Positions 37,801 to 49,768 are shown, counted from the first letter of the stretch. The stretch is DNA of 64,000 nt from Rhodosporidiobolus odoratus (GCA_034387635.1 JAOANU010000004.1:1426001-1490000), one strand, 5' to 3'. Translations and numbers: made by a program. The notes: a model not told the origin generated them from the sequence alone.

Positions 37801-40067
37801 GCGCCACTGCCGCCGTCGCCACTGCAAACTCGACCTTCTCAAACCACCGCTCTACCCGCCCCGCGGATTTGGGCAACACTCGTTCTCTAGCCGTCCCAGA
37901 CAGCTCACCCAGAACTCCCCGCTCACCACGCCTACCAAGCTACGATCCTCCATACTCCCCTCCCCCAACTTCACCTCTACCGCCAACCCCACCTGCTTCG
38001 CCTCGTCCTACTCGCTCAGCTCCCGCGATCCACACTCTCCCATGCGAGTCTCCCAAGCTCCGCCGTCGTTCTATCAAGCCTGCGTCTGACAGCGTTGCCG
38101 AACCCACGCCCGACGAGGTCCCTCCTCAACCCGTTCCGCTTTGGTCTCCGTTCCTCTCCCCAGATAAGGAGTTACCTCCTGCCCCAGTAGGACGTCGTCC
38201 TCGCTCATCCAAGAGCTCTTCGTCTCGCTCTTCGCATCGCTCGAGTCGAAGCGGGGTTTACTTTGATACCCTCCCTCCCCTGCTCGCCGATGCCGAAACT
38301 GAAGATTCAGCTACGAGCGATACAGACCTCGCCACAGCTCAGGAATTAGACAGTGTGTTCAATTCTCCTACAAAGACGGTACATAGTATCAGTAGTACCA
38401 GAGCTACTTCGGTTAGGTCGAGGTCTTCGTCGGTCGGGTCGTCGTCGCTGTCGCATAGGAATGGGGGGAAAGACTCGTTTGGACCGATGGGGATACAGAT
38501 GGGTTGGACGCCGGCTTTGGAAGCTCAGATGGAGGAGGAGGAACCGAGTGGATCGATGCCTGCTTCGCCGGTCAAGGAGGGGGCGGCTACGATTATCGAG
38601 GAGGATGGGAGGAGCAGCTTGAGTCATTCTTCTCATGATGGAATGGGAAGCAGTGAAGGTCATGGCGGACAGGGAGGGGTCGAGCCGTCCTCCAGCGGAT
38701 TTACAACGCTCGAGCGTCGGACTATACCTCGGCTTTCTCTCCCCACGTCGATTGGCAGCAAATCTCGTGGAAAGCGCCGGGAATCGAAGAACTCGACCAA
38801 GCACGAGGTTTCACTCGAGGAACATTGGGCTCCTTCGTTCTTCGACACTGTCAAGGGAGGGAATGGATCGGTGCGGAACCCTCATTCGACGAGGAAGGCG
38901 ACGAGTTTGACACCCGCGTTGTTGGCTTCGTTCGACTTCGAGGCGATGACAGCGGGGAGGCATGTTCCGTCATCAGCGAGCGTCTCGGAACCTGCTCCTA
39001 TGGTCGCTACGACTGAGGCAGAAGCTCTGTTCGACCATCCTCGTCCCGCTCCTGCTCCTGCTCCGCGCCTTTCTTTCCTCTCCCCCGCGGCAGCAACCTC
39101 CACAGTGTCTCTCGTTTCCAAGCGGCCCTCGACCGCCGACTCGGCCCGGTCCACCGCCTCTCACTCAGCCGCCGAATCCCGCCGTCACTCCTTAGACCCC
39201 TCCGCCTTCAGCCTTCTCACCCCCCGCCCTCCTCGCCGCCCCTTACACCGTCCTTCCCCTCTCTCCTCCTCGCCCGCATCTGTGTCCAGGTCTATCTCAG
39301 CAACCTCCGCCTCGACGCGTTCTTCAGTCTCTTCCGCTGGATCTCTTGGTCTCGTTGTGGGAGGTACAGGATTCTCTTCCTCCTTGGGACCGAGCGCCGG
39401 GTCTTGCAGTCCTGGTCTGACGGGCGGTGATGGGGCAGATGTGCTCATTTTCGATCCAGCCGCGAACGAGACTATCCCCCTCCTGGCGGCATCGTCGACC
39501 AGTCCGCAGCTCGACCGTCGCGGATTGCCCGTCCCTTCCGCCTCGGTACTGGATCACCTCGGCACCTCGTCCGTGAGGCAGCAAGGGGACGAGTTTGGCC
39601 GCCGACCTCCTTCGCAGGCAATTCGAGACCTTTGTCAGCATCGTCCTGAGGCTTCGGTCGCTTCTCTCGCTTTGTCCACAGCTCCCGCCACCGTTCCCAC
39701 TTTGCCGCGCACTCACTCTCAGTCCCACTCTGGTTCTCACTCCTCCAACCTCTCTCTTTCCCCCATGCCCGGTCCCGCTGCAGCGCTGAACCCAAACCCG
39801 AATTCGAAACAAACCCTTCACGCCCTCCAAACGACCCTCGGCACGCGACTCCTGCGAGCGGCCGGAGCCTCTCAAGCCGAAATTCGACTGAGAGCGAGGA
39901 GTGTGGGGTATCAAGTGTTGAAGAAGCATGAGGAGGAGGTCAAGAAGGCTAAAAAGGCGGGACGGGAGGCACCTAGTTTGGGCTCGGGGGCGATTGGGAC
40001 GGCCACGGGGGCGTTGGGGGAGTATACGGGGGGAGGGGAGTTGAGGAGCAAGTTTAGTTGGGATTAG
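34839..40067 (+). CDS. Kelch-BTB protein, RAL2-like
   Basis: Large multi-domain protein. After a Ser-rich leader (MLPFNPTAVSGAASRAS), kelch blades are seen: TTLLQDTLYVFGGRLVPTRT, LYALDLKTLTWTCLWP, ARYFHSACAWGDKLVVFGGE, VMVVMGGQDIRNT, LHSLSVLDLSTLTWIQST, GTIIGRHLLVFGTFLSQSVN and WNRAVGWGNTVVVLGDR. A BTB-type region follows (LSDFEIVCSDSKRLACSRKM, a charged insert, then SSVVQAFLQYLYSLSLSTPL and DAPLRGLCVHALHGVLERDS). The last exon (37632-40067) is one open frame of about 810 residues, Ser/Pro-rich and disordered, ending in a basic helix (AEIRLRARSVGYQVLKKHEE). This order matches S. pombe Ral2, a Ras1 pathway factor. The junction into 37632 is the weak point: I could not find a donor in matching phase, so the long last exon could also be a separate gene. 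Confidence 0.75.
37832..37842 (+). repeat. GACCTTCTCAA word inside the kelch-BTB last exon
   Basis: An exact match, but in coding sequence (codons for TFSN), so probably coincidental or coding-constrained. Confidence 0.3.
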
Positions 40068-40489
40068 ACTGGGGAAGAAGGGGGGAGGGGGGTCGTTCGT
40101 TTGTGTCCAGTATAGACATGATTTTGGTGTCGTTGTTTCATTGTTTCCCTTGGGGGTTCAGTGCTGTTTTTGTAGAGGATCCGTAGCGTCGTTATCGCGT
40201 TATCAGTTCTGGGCAAAGCGTCAGTGTTGCAGTATACAGAGCTTTGACGGCGAACGGGAGAAAAGGAGAAGGAGAAGGAAATAACGCTGCAACATGAGAA
40301 CTCTGACTCTGAATCCGAGGAGGAGGCTCACGTCGATGAGATGGGCCAGGCTCAGACTCGGTGGGGTAATTATGCGACTGGAGTCCAGGGTTGCAAAGCC
40401 ACAGCGAGCGTGGCGTAGACAATCAACCTCGTCCCGCCGTCGTCACTTCGCTTCTTTCCAGTCTCTTATCACCCGTCGTTCTAACCAAG

Positions 40490-42129
40490 ATGAACATTCC
40501 ACCGATGCAGAACCCTCGTAGACCTCCAAAGCTTGACCTACGCGGCTTTCAGTCCCCTCCCTCTGCCCCGACTCGCCGCACACATCCCACCGCCATCATC
40601 GACTCGCACATTCACCTTTGGACACAACACCAACTAGAGCAGCGGAAAATCACTTGGCCGAAGCAAGGTGCACATGAACAGCTGAGCGGGCCGCATGAGA
40701 TGGAGGGGTTTGGAAAGGTTGTGCACGAGGGAATGAGGGGAATAGGTGGGGGGAAGAGTAAGTGGGAAGGGGTCGTCTATGTACAGGCAGAGTCAGTCCG
40801 TGGTTCCCATTCATACCTCACGAGAGAGCTGACATACGTTGCGCAGAGCCGTCCACGATGATACAGACGAGGACGGCAGTAAGGGAGGATGGGACGCGGC
40901 TCTCGATGAGGTCGAATGGTACGCCCGCGCCTCTGATCCCCTGCGGCTTCGCTGTGGCTGATGCCTGCATTCCCATCCCATCTAGTGTATGTGCGGCTGC
41001 CCTGCGCAACCCCAACGTCAAGCTACTTGCCCTCGTACCCTGGGTTCGTCGCTCTTCTCCCCTTCTGCCGGTCGCTTGCCTCTGTCGCCCCTGCTTCGCA
41101 ACCATACTGACCCCTACGCTCTCCAGGCCCCAGTACACCAAGGCTCCTCCGCCCTCTCTGCCTACTTCACCCGTCTTTTCGCCCTACCCTCTCTTATCCA
41201 GCTCACCTCGACCCTAGGCTACCCTCCCGTCACCTCCGTCCGGTACCTCCTCCAATCCTCTCCCCGCGGCTTTTTCCTACAGCCGCAATTCATCGATGGG
41301 CTGAAGCACTTGGGTGAGCGAGGTATTGCGTTTGATTTGACGCTGGATGTGAGGAGTGAGAAGACGGGTGGGGTGGGCGTACTGGAGGATGCGCAGGAGA
41401 TGATCGCCAGGGTTCGGGAAGGGCAAGGGCCGGGGAAAGAGACGGTCTTCATCTTCGGTAGGCTCGATTCCATCAGCTTTTCTCGCCGTCCCGTCCCTGC
41501 ACTGGACTAGACTAACCGGGTTGCCTCGGGTTAGACCACTTTGCAAAGCCATCCCTCGCAGACGACGCCTTCTCGACCTCCTCCACTCGCCCGTCTCCCT
41601 TCCGAACCTCCTACATCTCCTCCCTCCAACCCCTCTCCCTCTTCCCCAAAACCTACCTGAAACTCTCCGCCTTCCTCGATTTCGCTCCTCCCCAACTCGT
41701 CGCCGACGCGTTTGAGGATTACAAGAAGACAGAGAAGGGGAGGGAGAGTAGGTATGGGCAGTTGAGGGAGAGGATTTTGGGGTACTTGGAACCGGCTTTG
41801 GAAGCCTGGGGCTGTGGGAGGATTTTGGTTGGTTCGGGTGCGTGTGTTGACCTCTTTTGCTCCCGAGACTCTTTTCACCTCCCCCTTCCCTTCCCTCTCC
41901 TCCACAGACTGGCCCATGTTCCGACCCCTCCTCCTGCCCCCCTCCCATACCTCTCCGTGTCTCTCTCCACACTCGGACACGGTCGAAGAAGGTCTCGCCT
42001 GGGCCTTCGGATTCGAGCTCTACCTAGATTGCTTCCGACAACTGGGGGTGGAGGGGGAGGAGTTGGATGGGGTTTTTGCGAGGAATTCGAGGGGGGTTTA
42101 TGGGATTGGGAGAGGGAGAGGGGAGGCGT

Positions 42130-42131
<2 letters not shown>
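40490..42131 (+). CDS. Metal-dependent amidohydrolase (amidohydrolase-2 / TIM-barrel lactonase-like)
   Basis: Starts MNIPPMQNPRRPPKLDLRGF, then AIIDSHIHLWTQHQLEQRKI: the D-x-H-x-H metal motif that opens this TIM-barrel superfamily. Later exons give GVVYVQAE, ALRNPNVKLLALVPW, a conserved YLLQSSPRGFFLQPQFIDGL, GLKHLGERGIAFDLTLDV, FIFDHFAKPS (third metal His after strand 5), YLKLSAFLDFAP, and GCGRILVGSDWPMFRP (catalytic Asp after the last strand). These are the marks of the 2-pyrone-4,6-dicarboxylate / L-fuconolactonase-like hydrolase branch. The substrate is unknown. No signal peptide was seen, so it is probably cytosolic. There are about seven exons, and the stop is followed at once by a poly-G tract. 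Confidence 0.85.

Positions 42132-42160
<29 letters not shown>
42132..42160 (+). repeat. Poly-G tract abutting a stop codon
   Basis: Twenty-nine G directly follow the TGA of the amidohydrolase, then CGGGGCGGG. Such G-runs can form quadruplexes in the 3' UTR RNA. Assembly length error is possible. Confidence 0.85.
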
Positions 42161-42161
<1 letters not shown>

Positions 42162-42511
42162 GGGGCGGGTCGGTGTAGAGATAGATTGTCCTGTTCGCAG
42201 GTCAGTCGGTTTGATACGAAGAAGCGGTATCCGGGACGAGCTTGGGGATTTCGGTGAGTGAGTGAAGCGACACGCGGAGTGAGCTTGCTGGGTGAGGTAC
42301 ACGGGAGGAGGTCTCGGACTGGAGGGGGAGCGGAAAACGCGGAGAACGCGGAAAACGCAGGTTGCGTGCGGAACCTACAGCGACTCGCTATGCAGCCACT
42401 TCGCAGTCGGCAGCGGATCACTCCCGACGGATTCGGAGCGGAACGCGGAACCGAGGACGATACTTGCGGGTTTATACTGGAGCAGGATCAGGGGAGGCGG
42501 GATTGAGAAGG
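42161..42511. other. Short convergent intergenic region
   Basis: Between the poly-G tract and the DUF7918-like stop. It includes a tandem-like GCGGAAAACGCGGAGAACGC string near 42330-42360. No gene is called. Confidence 0.45.
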
Positions 42512-42513
42512 TC
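42503..42513 (-). repeat. Recurring word GACCTTCTCAA at a gene end
   Basis: An exact copy on the minus strand, in the form TTTTGACCTTCTCAATC. Its TGA coincides with the proposed stop codon of the neighbouring gene. Confidence 0.5.
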
Positions 42514-44208
42514 AAAACCGCCTCTTCTCGCTTGTCTCTGCACGGAATGTAGGGCCAGGCGCTCTGACAAAGATGCAGTGATGTGGCACAAGGATCTCAC
42601 TACGCCCTTTTTTACTTGCCGGAACCGGACACCGGTCCATACATGTCTGCAAGCGAATCCACCGAACCCACCGAACCCTTCCCTGTTGCTCGCCTTCCTG
42701 AGACGACCCAGCTACCTCCCCTTCAGCGACGAGCTCGTCATCATGAGAGATGTGGCACTGCGGGGAGAGGGTGACCGAAAAGGCGCCACTGCCCCCGTTG
42801 GACAGATGGGAAGGGTAACCAACGGCGTTGCCGGCAGAGCCTGGGCCAGAGTCAGACCAGAAGCCGCCCTGAGAGCTGGTTGACGTCTCCTGCTGCTTCA
42901 TGCTGAGCTGACGGTCGTCCAGGCTGCGACGCTTTGCGGAAGGTTCTCCATTGTTCTCCTGCTGGTCTTGCGGGTCGGTCGGGAGAGGGTGTCTCGCTCC
43001 ACCCTTGCTGGTATGGGCCAGATCGGCTTGAGCCTCTTCGATCGAGGTGTCGAGATAGAGTGCGTCTCCAACGTGTACAGGAGGAGTAACAGGACGGGAA
43101 GGGACTTCGGCGAGATCTGCGGGACAGCAATGGACTTCAGCCGGTTGCCAGGGGACGGGGCAACTGGACGTTCGTACCCGCGGTGAGGAAATTCTCGACC
43201 CGGGCTTCGTGTATGTGGATGTGGCTTCATCAGCCAGAGCATTGCAGGTCGCCAACAGCCGAAAAAGATGACGCACGTTGCGCGCAAATGCGGAAAATGA
43301 AAGTCATGCCAACCTCGTCCTTGTTGACCAAGACAAACTTCCAGCTCGAGCCATTGCTGTCTACTCGTTTGTCGACGATGAGGTCGCCAAAGCTGCCCAG
43401 GGGTGCGGCCCAGAATGTTGCAGGCTTGGCTTGGTAGGTTTGGTACGGCTTGGTAACAGGAGGTACTTGGGCGAAACGTACGAGGGGTCCAGCGCAAACT
43501 GTCCCTTGTCCGTTTTCTCGTCGAGGAGCCTGTCGTCCTTGTCCGCGAGCGAATCGTACGAATCCTCGGTACTCGTAACAGTCTTCTTCTTCTTCTCGTT
43601 TGTCTCTTTCTCGTCTTTCGCCTTTGGCGCCTGTTTGACGAGCCTGTATTCGATCTCGACGACGCTAATATTACTGAGGAACTCCTCGTCGGTGCAGGCT
43701 TGACCGCGCTCTTGCGTAGTCGAGACTTTGGCAAATTGGAAGCGGCGGAACATGATCCTGGCACACAATAGTCAAGGGTGCTGTATTAGCTTTGAACAGC
43801 TCGCGTGAGACAAGCGGTTAATGAGTACCTTGTTGATACGGTAAGACTTCCAGATGTCAAAGCGATAGTCGTCGTCGAGCGCTTGCGTTGTCGGTAATTC
43901 GCCAGGCTTGCAGCATCTGCCATCGATACCGCGCGCAGGACACGTAAGCGCGAAATTCACGGGCAGACAAATTGTAAACGCTTACTAGTCATCACCGAAG
44001 CGCAAGGTCGCTTCGAACCCCTTGTCCGCTTTCTTCTGCCTCTCCTCGTAAAGCCTCACCTCGAAGTCAGCCCCCTGCGCCTCCCTGAACAAAGCCCGAG
44101 ACCACTTTTCTCGACTCCTCCTGACCAAAGATCTGGAGAGGGCGATCCTTTACGGCAATGTAGGCTTTGAGGCCGTGGGCGACTTTGTTGGAGGGGGAGA
44201 TGGAGAAA
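42512..44208 (-). CDS. DUF7918-like protein (start unresolved)
   Basis: I assign this tentatively to the basidiomycete DUF7918 family, of unknown function. The clearest exons are one from 44208 (FSISPSNKVAHGLKAYIAVK, then RPLQIFGQEESRKVVSGFVQ), one near 43920-43850 (ELPTTQALDDDYRFDIWKSY), and one near 43752-43490 (IMFRRFQFAKVSTTQERGQA, LSNISVVEIEYRLVKQAPKA, then a KETNEKKKKT basic patch). Further 3', PATFWAAPLGSFGDLIVDKR and KFVLVNKDEVGMTFIF suggest a compact beta-rich fold. The last frame to 42512 (EPSAKRRSLDDRQLSMKQQE) is disordered and nuclear-like. The first coding exon upstream of 44208 was not identified, so the true start lies between about 44208 and 44600. Family assignment rests on domain order and the short beta-strand pattern only. 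Confidence 0.45.
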
Positions 44209-44691
44209 CTAGATGGCAGCAGGAAGTGAGGAAGAGCGAGGTCAACAGGAGCCGCGTTGAGACTGACATGAGTGAACCCACAGGCACTGAGACTGGCCAG
44301 GGGTACGCATGCTCGAGTCGAGAGCGGTCTGAGAAAGAGGGAAACATCCGGAGGAGGAGAAGAACGACGGCGCGAGACGACGGGTCCCGAATCGCCGGCT
44401 CGAACACGCCCCGAACCTTCAATTTGCGACCTGCTCACGTTACTCAACTGCTATGCAAGCAGCTACAAGAGCAGACGCCATATGGCAGCCCTCCCACAGG
44501 ATCACACGGTAGCGGATCAACCTTCCCAATTGTCTGCCTCCATCGTAATCGACGGCGACGTTTTAGTCAATGCCGGAATTGAGGGGGAATCATAAACACA
44601 GAACTCGTATCGAGGCAAAGGGAAGAAGGGAACAACAATGCACACCAAAGTAACACTCCTCGTCTCCGCCAATGATTGGCCAAAAAGACCT

Positions 44692-46713
44692 CTACTGCCT
44701 TCGACTCTTGCCCAACCTCTTCGGCCCTCCCCGACCTCCACCTGCACCACCACCCCTACCTCCTCGTGCGCCTCCACGTCCCCTGCTTCCTCCCCTTCCC
44801 CTCCCCCCACCACCTCCCCCACGTCCCCCTCCGCCCTCCTCATCCATCTTGAGGTTGTTCTGTTTTCCCCTCCGTCCCGCCCCCTCGCCCCCTCCAAACC
44901 CAAACTTCTTATCCCTCGAGTTCCGGGATAAGCCACGACGAGCCGAACCGGGTCGTTCCGACTCTTTCGTCTTTTGCCGTTTTTGAGGTTGCGAGGAAAG
45001 GGCGTCTTCGAGGGCTACTTCGAAGTCTTCACCACCGAAGGCCGAGTCGTTCTTGCGTTCTGTGGAGGGTGGAGGGCGGGGGACGAGGTGACGGAGTGGA
45101 GAGGGGAGAGATGCAGAGGATAGTAAGGCGAGAGGGCGGAGAGGAAGGAAGAGTCGGGTGGAAACATTGGGTCGACAGGCCAGTGGAGAGGGCGGTAATA
45201 GGGAGCGAGCAGAAAAGTAGTTCGGGAGAGGCACGCAAAAGGATACGGTCAGTACAAGAGGCTCATCAAGATCAAGAAAGCATGATCAGAAAACGCGGTC
45301 GAGACGCACTCTTCTTCAACCCCTCGACTCCCTCCTTCATCCTCTTCTTCTCCACCTCCCTCTCCCTCAACCGTTCCTGCTGAACCTTCTTTCCAAACTT
45401 CTTAGCATCCCTCAGCCGCCTTGCCTCTTCACTCGCCTTCATGCCCGCTTGTTCATCCAACATGCCTTGACGGAGCTTGGCCATATGCGCATCGGTCTTG
45501 ACCATCTCGGCAAAGTAGTCCGAGGGACGGTGGAAGGGAACGGAGGATTGGTCGTGCAGGCTTTCGGCGCGGAGGGCAGCCCACAAGGACTGCTTGTAGC
45601 TGTAGAGAGGGCGTTGGGTCAGTCTGAGGAACTTGGAAGGGGGGACGGGGTCGAGACGTACAAAGCCAACTCGCGCTGCAAGTCGTCCTCAGCATTCACA
45701 CCTTGTTCTCCGCCCAGCGGTTCGGGGTTCGTCAGGGTGAGGGTGTCGAAGAAAGTGGTCGAGGCAGGAAGGGCGATGGAGGAGAGGACGCGAAGCAGGG
45801 CGGTCTGTGCGAACACGCAAGAATCAGAGATCGGGGAATGCGGGTGAAGGGTTGAACGGCCCGAAGGTAGGAGTTTGTTCAAAGCGGCAATGTAAAGAAG
45901 CAAGGCAGGAATGAGTCTGAGCATCAACACGTGCGGCTTCGCGGAGAAGCGAGACGAAGACGCACCTGATCGTTCGTCGTAGTCTTCTCCACCGGCACCA
46001 TGTCCTCCGCATCTGCGTCCACGTCGCTAGCATCCTCGAGCTCTTGCAAAGCAGCCGCAATTTCCTCCTCGTCTTCCTCATCCTCATCGCTGTCGTCCTC
46101 ATCGTCCTCGTCGTCCTCATCGTCAGAGCCTTCGCCCTTCATCTGCTTGAGCAGGGCGATGTCGGAGGCGGAAACGTCGTCGCCCAAAAGCTGTAACCGC
46201 GGACAGAAAAAGTCCGGGAGGAAAACGGGAAATTAGTACACGTAGGATAGGTTCGCCGGTAGAAAGCTTGAAAGAACGCACAGCCATCATTCTCTCAAGC
46301 GCTTGCGGGCTCACGTCCTCGCTTTCCTCTCCCGCTTCTTCCTCGTCGTCTCTTTCGCTCTCGCCATCGAGCGCAGCTCCCTCGCCCAGCCCAAGAGCTT
46401 CCATCATCTCTTCATCATCGCTCCCAGCAAGGACATCGTCGTCGCTGTCGTCGCCTTCACCGGCTTGAGCCTGTTGAACCAGTTTCATGAACGCGTCCTC
46501 ATCGAAGTCTTCAGCGCCCGACAGGTCCTCTTCGTCTTCAGAGGCAGTAGGAGCCTTGTCTTCAAGGTCGGGCGAAGATTCACGGGGCAGAGGGACTTGC
46601 TTGGCTTTGGATAGTTTAGTTGCGGGTGAAGCGGTGGATTTGGATGATTTGGGTTTCGGGGTAGGCCTGGTGTTGGGTTGTTTGCCCTTGGCGGTAGTAG
46701 ACTTCTTTCCCAT
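44692..46713 (-). CDS. EBP2: rRNA-processing protein Ebp2
   Basis: Nucleolar 60S assembly factor needed for 27S pre-rRNA processing. The N-terminus MGKKSTTAKGKQPNTRPTPK is basic. It is followed by long acidic tracts (DDEDDEDDEDDSDEDEEDEE) and then the conserved core: LRVLSSIALPASTTFFDTLT, LYKQSLWAALRAESLHDQSS, RPSDYFAEMVKTDAHMAKLR and ARRLRDAKKFGKKVQQERLR. The C-terminus is an RGG-like Gly/Arg-rich tail (GRGRGGSRGRGGARGGRGGG, then PKRLGKSRRQ), basic and suited to RNA binding. Core order and length match Ebp2 of yeasts and animals. The start at 46713 faces the LLP-type gene only 146 bp away, which points to shared ribosome-biogenesis control. Confidence 0.93.
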
Positions 46714-46859
46714 TGCTGTGTGCTGTATAGCTAACTAGCCAAGTGAGAGTGAGAGAGTGAGAGAGCGAGTCGAGCTTTGGGAGAATTGAGGACGAGCTGG
46801 ATCTGAGTCTAACCTTCCAATATCTCAGCTACCGCACCGCAGAACTCTGCCAGAACAAC
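46714..46859. promoter_or_regulatory. Shared divergent promoter, EBP2 / LLP-type gene
   Basis: Only 146 bp between two ribosome-assembly genes. It contains a GAGAGTGAGAGAGCGAG purine run at 46745-46765. No RRPE or PAC box was recognised. Confidence 0.65.
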
Positions 46860-47834
46860 ATGGTACGCTCCCAGTCTCTCTACAACAGCTCTTATGGGGT
46901 CACCTACCCTCCCCAGCGAGATCGACGGCTTTCCCGCATTCCAATCTCCCTCTCGCCGCTTGCGGCTGCCTCGTCTGCGCCTGGTCGAGTCTACTAACTA
47001 AACACGCTACTTGTTCAGGCCAAGTCACTCCGATCCAAGGGACAGCGAAAGAACCGGGCAATCAAGCGGGACGATCCCAAGTAAGCCGCTCTCTTTGCCC
47101 CACTTGAATCCTAGGTTGGCTTCCGCTTTACACGCGGCTTACTTCCTTCTTACGACGTTACAGATCTGCCTTCCACATGGCTGAGCAACTCCGTCTCCAG
47201 CGCCTCGCCACTTCGCTCAAGCAGTCGTCGTTGAAGCCTCGCGCCTTGACTGACAAGGAAGAGTGGGAAAGGAAGCAGGAGGGCTTCGAGACTGAGAGCG
47301 AGAACGGTGAGGAGGATGTTACCGAGGGCGCGGAGAAGGCGGAGGGAGAGGAAGGTGGTGCGTTTCTTTCTTTCTCCCATCCTGCGTTAATCTTCCTTTC
47401 CTTTCCGTTCCTTCTCAACTTCCCAGTTTTCGTCTCTTCTTCGTCGTGGCAACAGCCTATCTTCGCTCGGACTATGCCTGCCCTTACCCGTGCTGACCCT
47501 CCTTTCGCAAACAGCTATGGAAACCGACGCCCCTGCCGCCTCAGCTTCTACCTCCTCTGAACCCGGGAAGAAACCCTCTACCTCCGGCCCTCGCATGTCC
47601 CGTCGCGAAGCGTACCGCGCTTCGAAGGGCTTTACGGTGAAGCAAACGCCGAGGACTCAGTTCCCGGCTAAGGGCGAGAGTGCGTTGCTTTTCCATTTCC
47701 TCTTCCTCCGGCTCACGAATTCGCAGGGGCTGCGCGGCCTCTCGCTGTAGTTAGCCTGTATCCTAGGCAAAATACTGATTGCTCGTTTCCACGCAGAGTC
47801 ACGAAGGGGTTGCAAACCCCACCGTCGGCGCTAA
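46860..47834 (+). CDS. LLP/YBL028C-type nucleolar protein (UPF0642)
   Basis: Small basic nucleolar protein. The start codon alone forms exon 1 (46860-46862), followed by a 156-bp intron with a TACTAAC branch point. Exon 2 from 47019 reads AKSLRSKGQRKNRAIKRDDP, the diagnostic N-terminus of the LLP / YBL028C family. Then come SAFHMAEQLRLQRLATSLKQ, an acidic Glu-rich middle, KPSTSGPRMSRREAYRASKG and, after a last intron, a basic end KSRRGCKPHRRR. About 145 residues is normal for the family. The yeast member co-sediments with pre-60S particles (known), which matches its divergent partner EBP2. The final exon phase (GA-A/AG) was checked and gives TAA at 47832-47834. Confidence 0.85.
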
Positions 47835-48374
47835 AACCCTCCCATCTTCTGTTCCTTCACCTGCATTCGGACGGGGAACTCCTATCTCACTCCACGCTTA
47901 CTCTCCATCTCGATTTGACTCGACTCTAGGTTGTTTGTGACTATCCCTTCGAGCGCGCCCTACGTGTTTGTATACTGGATTATGCCTTGTCCTTTTCTCA
48001 CTTTCTCGTGGTAGACCTCGTTGACCCCCCTGCATTGTATGTACTCCTGGCGGACACCCTTGCCTTTCCCTTTGGCCTGTGCTACTTTCTCAGGGGGCTC
48101 GGCATGGGGATGTTGTCGTCGGAGGAGGTCGAGGAACCGCCTCTTGACTGGCACGTACACTGACACCTGAGGTCACTTGGCACCGCAGAGAGCACGGCAA
48201 GATTACATAGTTAGGTACCATGGCTGCGAGGTGGCATCGGGGGAAGGCCGTGCGGAAACGTCGCCAAGGCTGTGTCCGAGAGGGGTCTCCAACGTCTCCG
48301 TGGCTAGTCCGGCGTTTGCCGCCTTCTGGATTTCTTCCTCTCTTCGCCTTTCGCCCTCTGCTGGTACCACACAC
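47835..48374. other. Intergenic, no supported gene
   Basis: Between the LLP-type stop and the unrecognised family member. A 68-codon minus frame (47960..48166) has no motif. It probably holds a 3' UTR and a promoter. Confidence 0.4.
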
Positions 48375-49768
48375 ATGCTCTCGCATACTCCGACAACTGC
48401 GCAGTTCGGTGAAGCCGGCCTATGGGCCCTTCAGGAATTTGAGGAATATGAGGACACCAGCGAGGACCCGACGCTTTTCGAGTTTGCCTTGACGGGTACG
48501 TCGTACCCCCCTCACCCTGCGGTCACCTTCAGTACAACGCAGCTGACGCGTCCTGTCTCCAGGTATGGCGGCCTTGGCAGCTTGGGTCAAGAAATTGGAT
48601 GATACGGGTCCAGGTCCAGTGCTTACCTTGGTTCAGCATGTCAGGCTACCGTCGCAAGTGATCGTAAGTCGTTCTTACTACGCAGTGCAACGTACATTTG
48701 ATCCTGACGCATGTTTGCTGCAGAAACTTACCATCGTCCCTCTTCGACTTCGTCGCGAACCCCCTATAAGTGTATCAAGGGTCGACCAGAGGCTTGCAGA
48801 GCTATTGAGGATGGTCCGTGACTCGCAAAGTGATCCCCACGAGGTATGTCTGCGTTGATAATACGGCAGCGACTTTACTGAAGCCTTTCCCAACAGCATC
48901 CCGATGACCCAAGGCTGATTGCGCTGCCGGACTGCTCATTCTCAACCGGATCGTGCGGCCCTTCCTTTCACGTGTTGTGCATTACGCTGAGGTCCGACGC
49001 TTACGCTTTCCCCACAGGAAAGAACAGATGTCTTGGTTCAGGCTTCTCTTGGCCCCTGCAGAAACCTATCCCGAGGGAGACAATCGAGATGTTTTCTTCC
49101 CACATGTCACATTGCCAAAGGCCAGTCATGGAGGAGAAGTCCCTGTCCACATTGCGTCGGGCCCCAGGATTCTCTACGAAGCCATTGAAACTGTGCAGCA
49201 GCAGACTAGCACCGACAATGCGGCCGCCGTCTGTTCGGTTTTTGAGCTCCTCCTCCTTTACTTTCTCGCCCTACGCCGAGGCGCCGAGCGACTACACCTG
49301 AATCACCAGAGTTGGCGCCGATTCATCCAAAGCAAAGATCTCCAAACCTACAGAGCACACCAGCGATGGGTTATATTGCACCTTACTCAGCAATATGCGC
49401 TGCGAATGGCACACCACCTGAGCGCCTTGACCGGTGTCGACGAGGCTTGTGCGCCGAAGGGAGTTCGCCGTCATCTGGAGGAAGCGTTCCAGTTCTTCAC
49501 CAGCTACTATGGTGTGAGCATATTTCTTTTCTTGCTGCTTATGCTTCCCAGAAAGTAAGCTGATTGATTCATGAGCATTCATATGGGCTTGCAGATCGAC
49601 CACATATCGGTGGGCCTTCATTTGATCACTGTTCGTGCAAGCATTGTGTCAAGCTTATGCTTTTTTCCGCATCAGGGGATGCAAGCTCCACCAGCTTTGC
49701 AGTTCATGTCCCTGAGCAAGCACAGTGTTTACTTCCCGTCCGACCGCCGTAGAGTGAGCGGTGTGTAG
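48375..49768 (+). CDS. Unrecognised protein family, copy A (intact)
   Basis: I do not recognise this protein. Proposed exons give about 330 residues: MLSHTPTTAQFGEAGLWALQ with an acidic stretch, GMAALAAWVKKLDDTGPGPV, KLTIVPLRLRREPPISVSRV with RLAELLRMV, then HPDDPRLIALPDCSFSTGS joined across about 48951-49018 to KEQMSWFRLLLAPAETYPEG. A helical core follows: SVFELLLLYFLALRRGAERL, WRRFIQSKDLQTYRAHQRWV, HLTQQYALRMAHHLSALTGV, EACAPKGVRRHLEEAFQFFT. The last exon, from about 49597, ends SLSKHSVYFPSDRRRVSGV. No signal peptide or membrane span was seen. A decayed paralogue at the right edge of the window keeps the same blocks, which supports a real protein-coding family. It may be lineage-specific and expanded. 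Confidence 0.65.

Noticed and set aside
37832..37842. GACCTTCTCAA in the kelch-BTB gene as a member of the repeat set
   Set aside because: It lies in a conserved-frame coding exon (TFSN), so I do not count it as evidence for a mobile or regulatory element.
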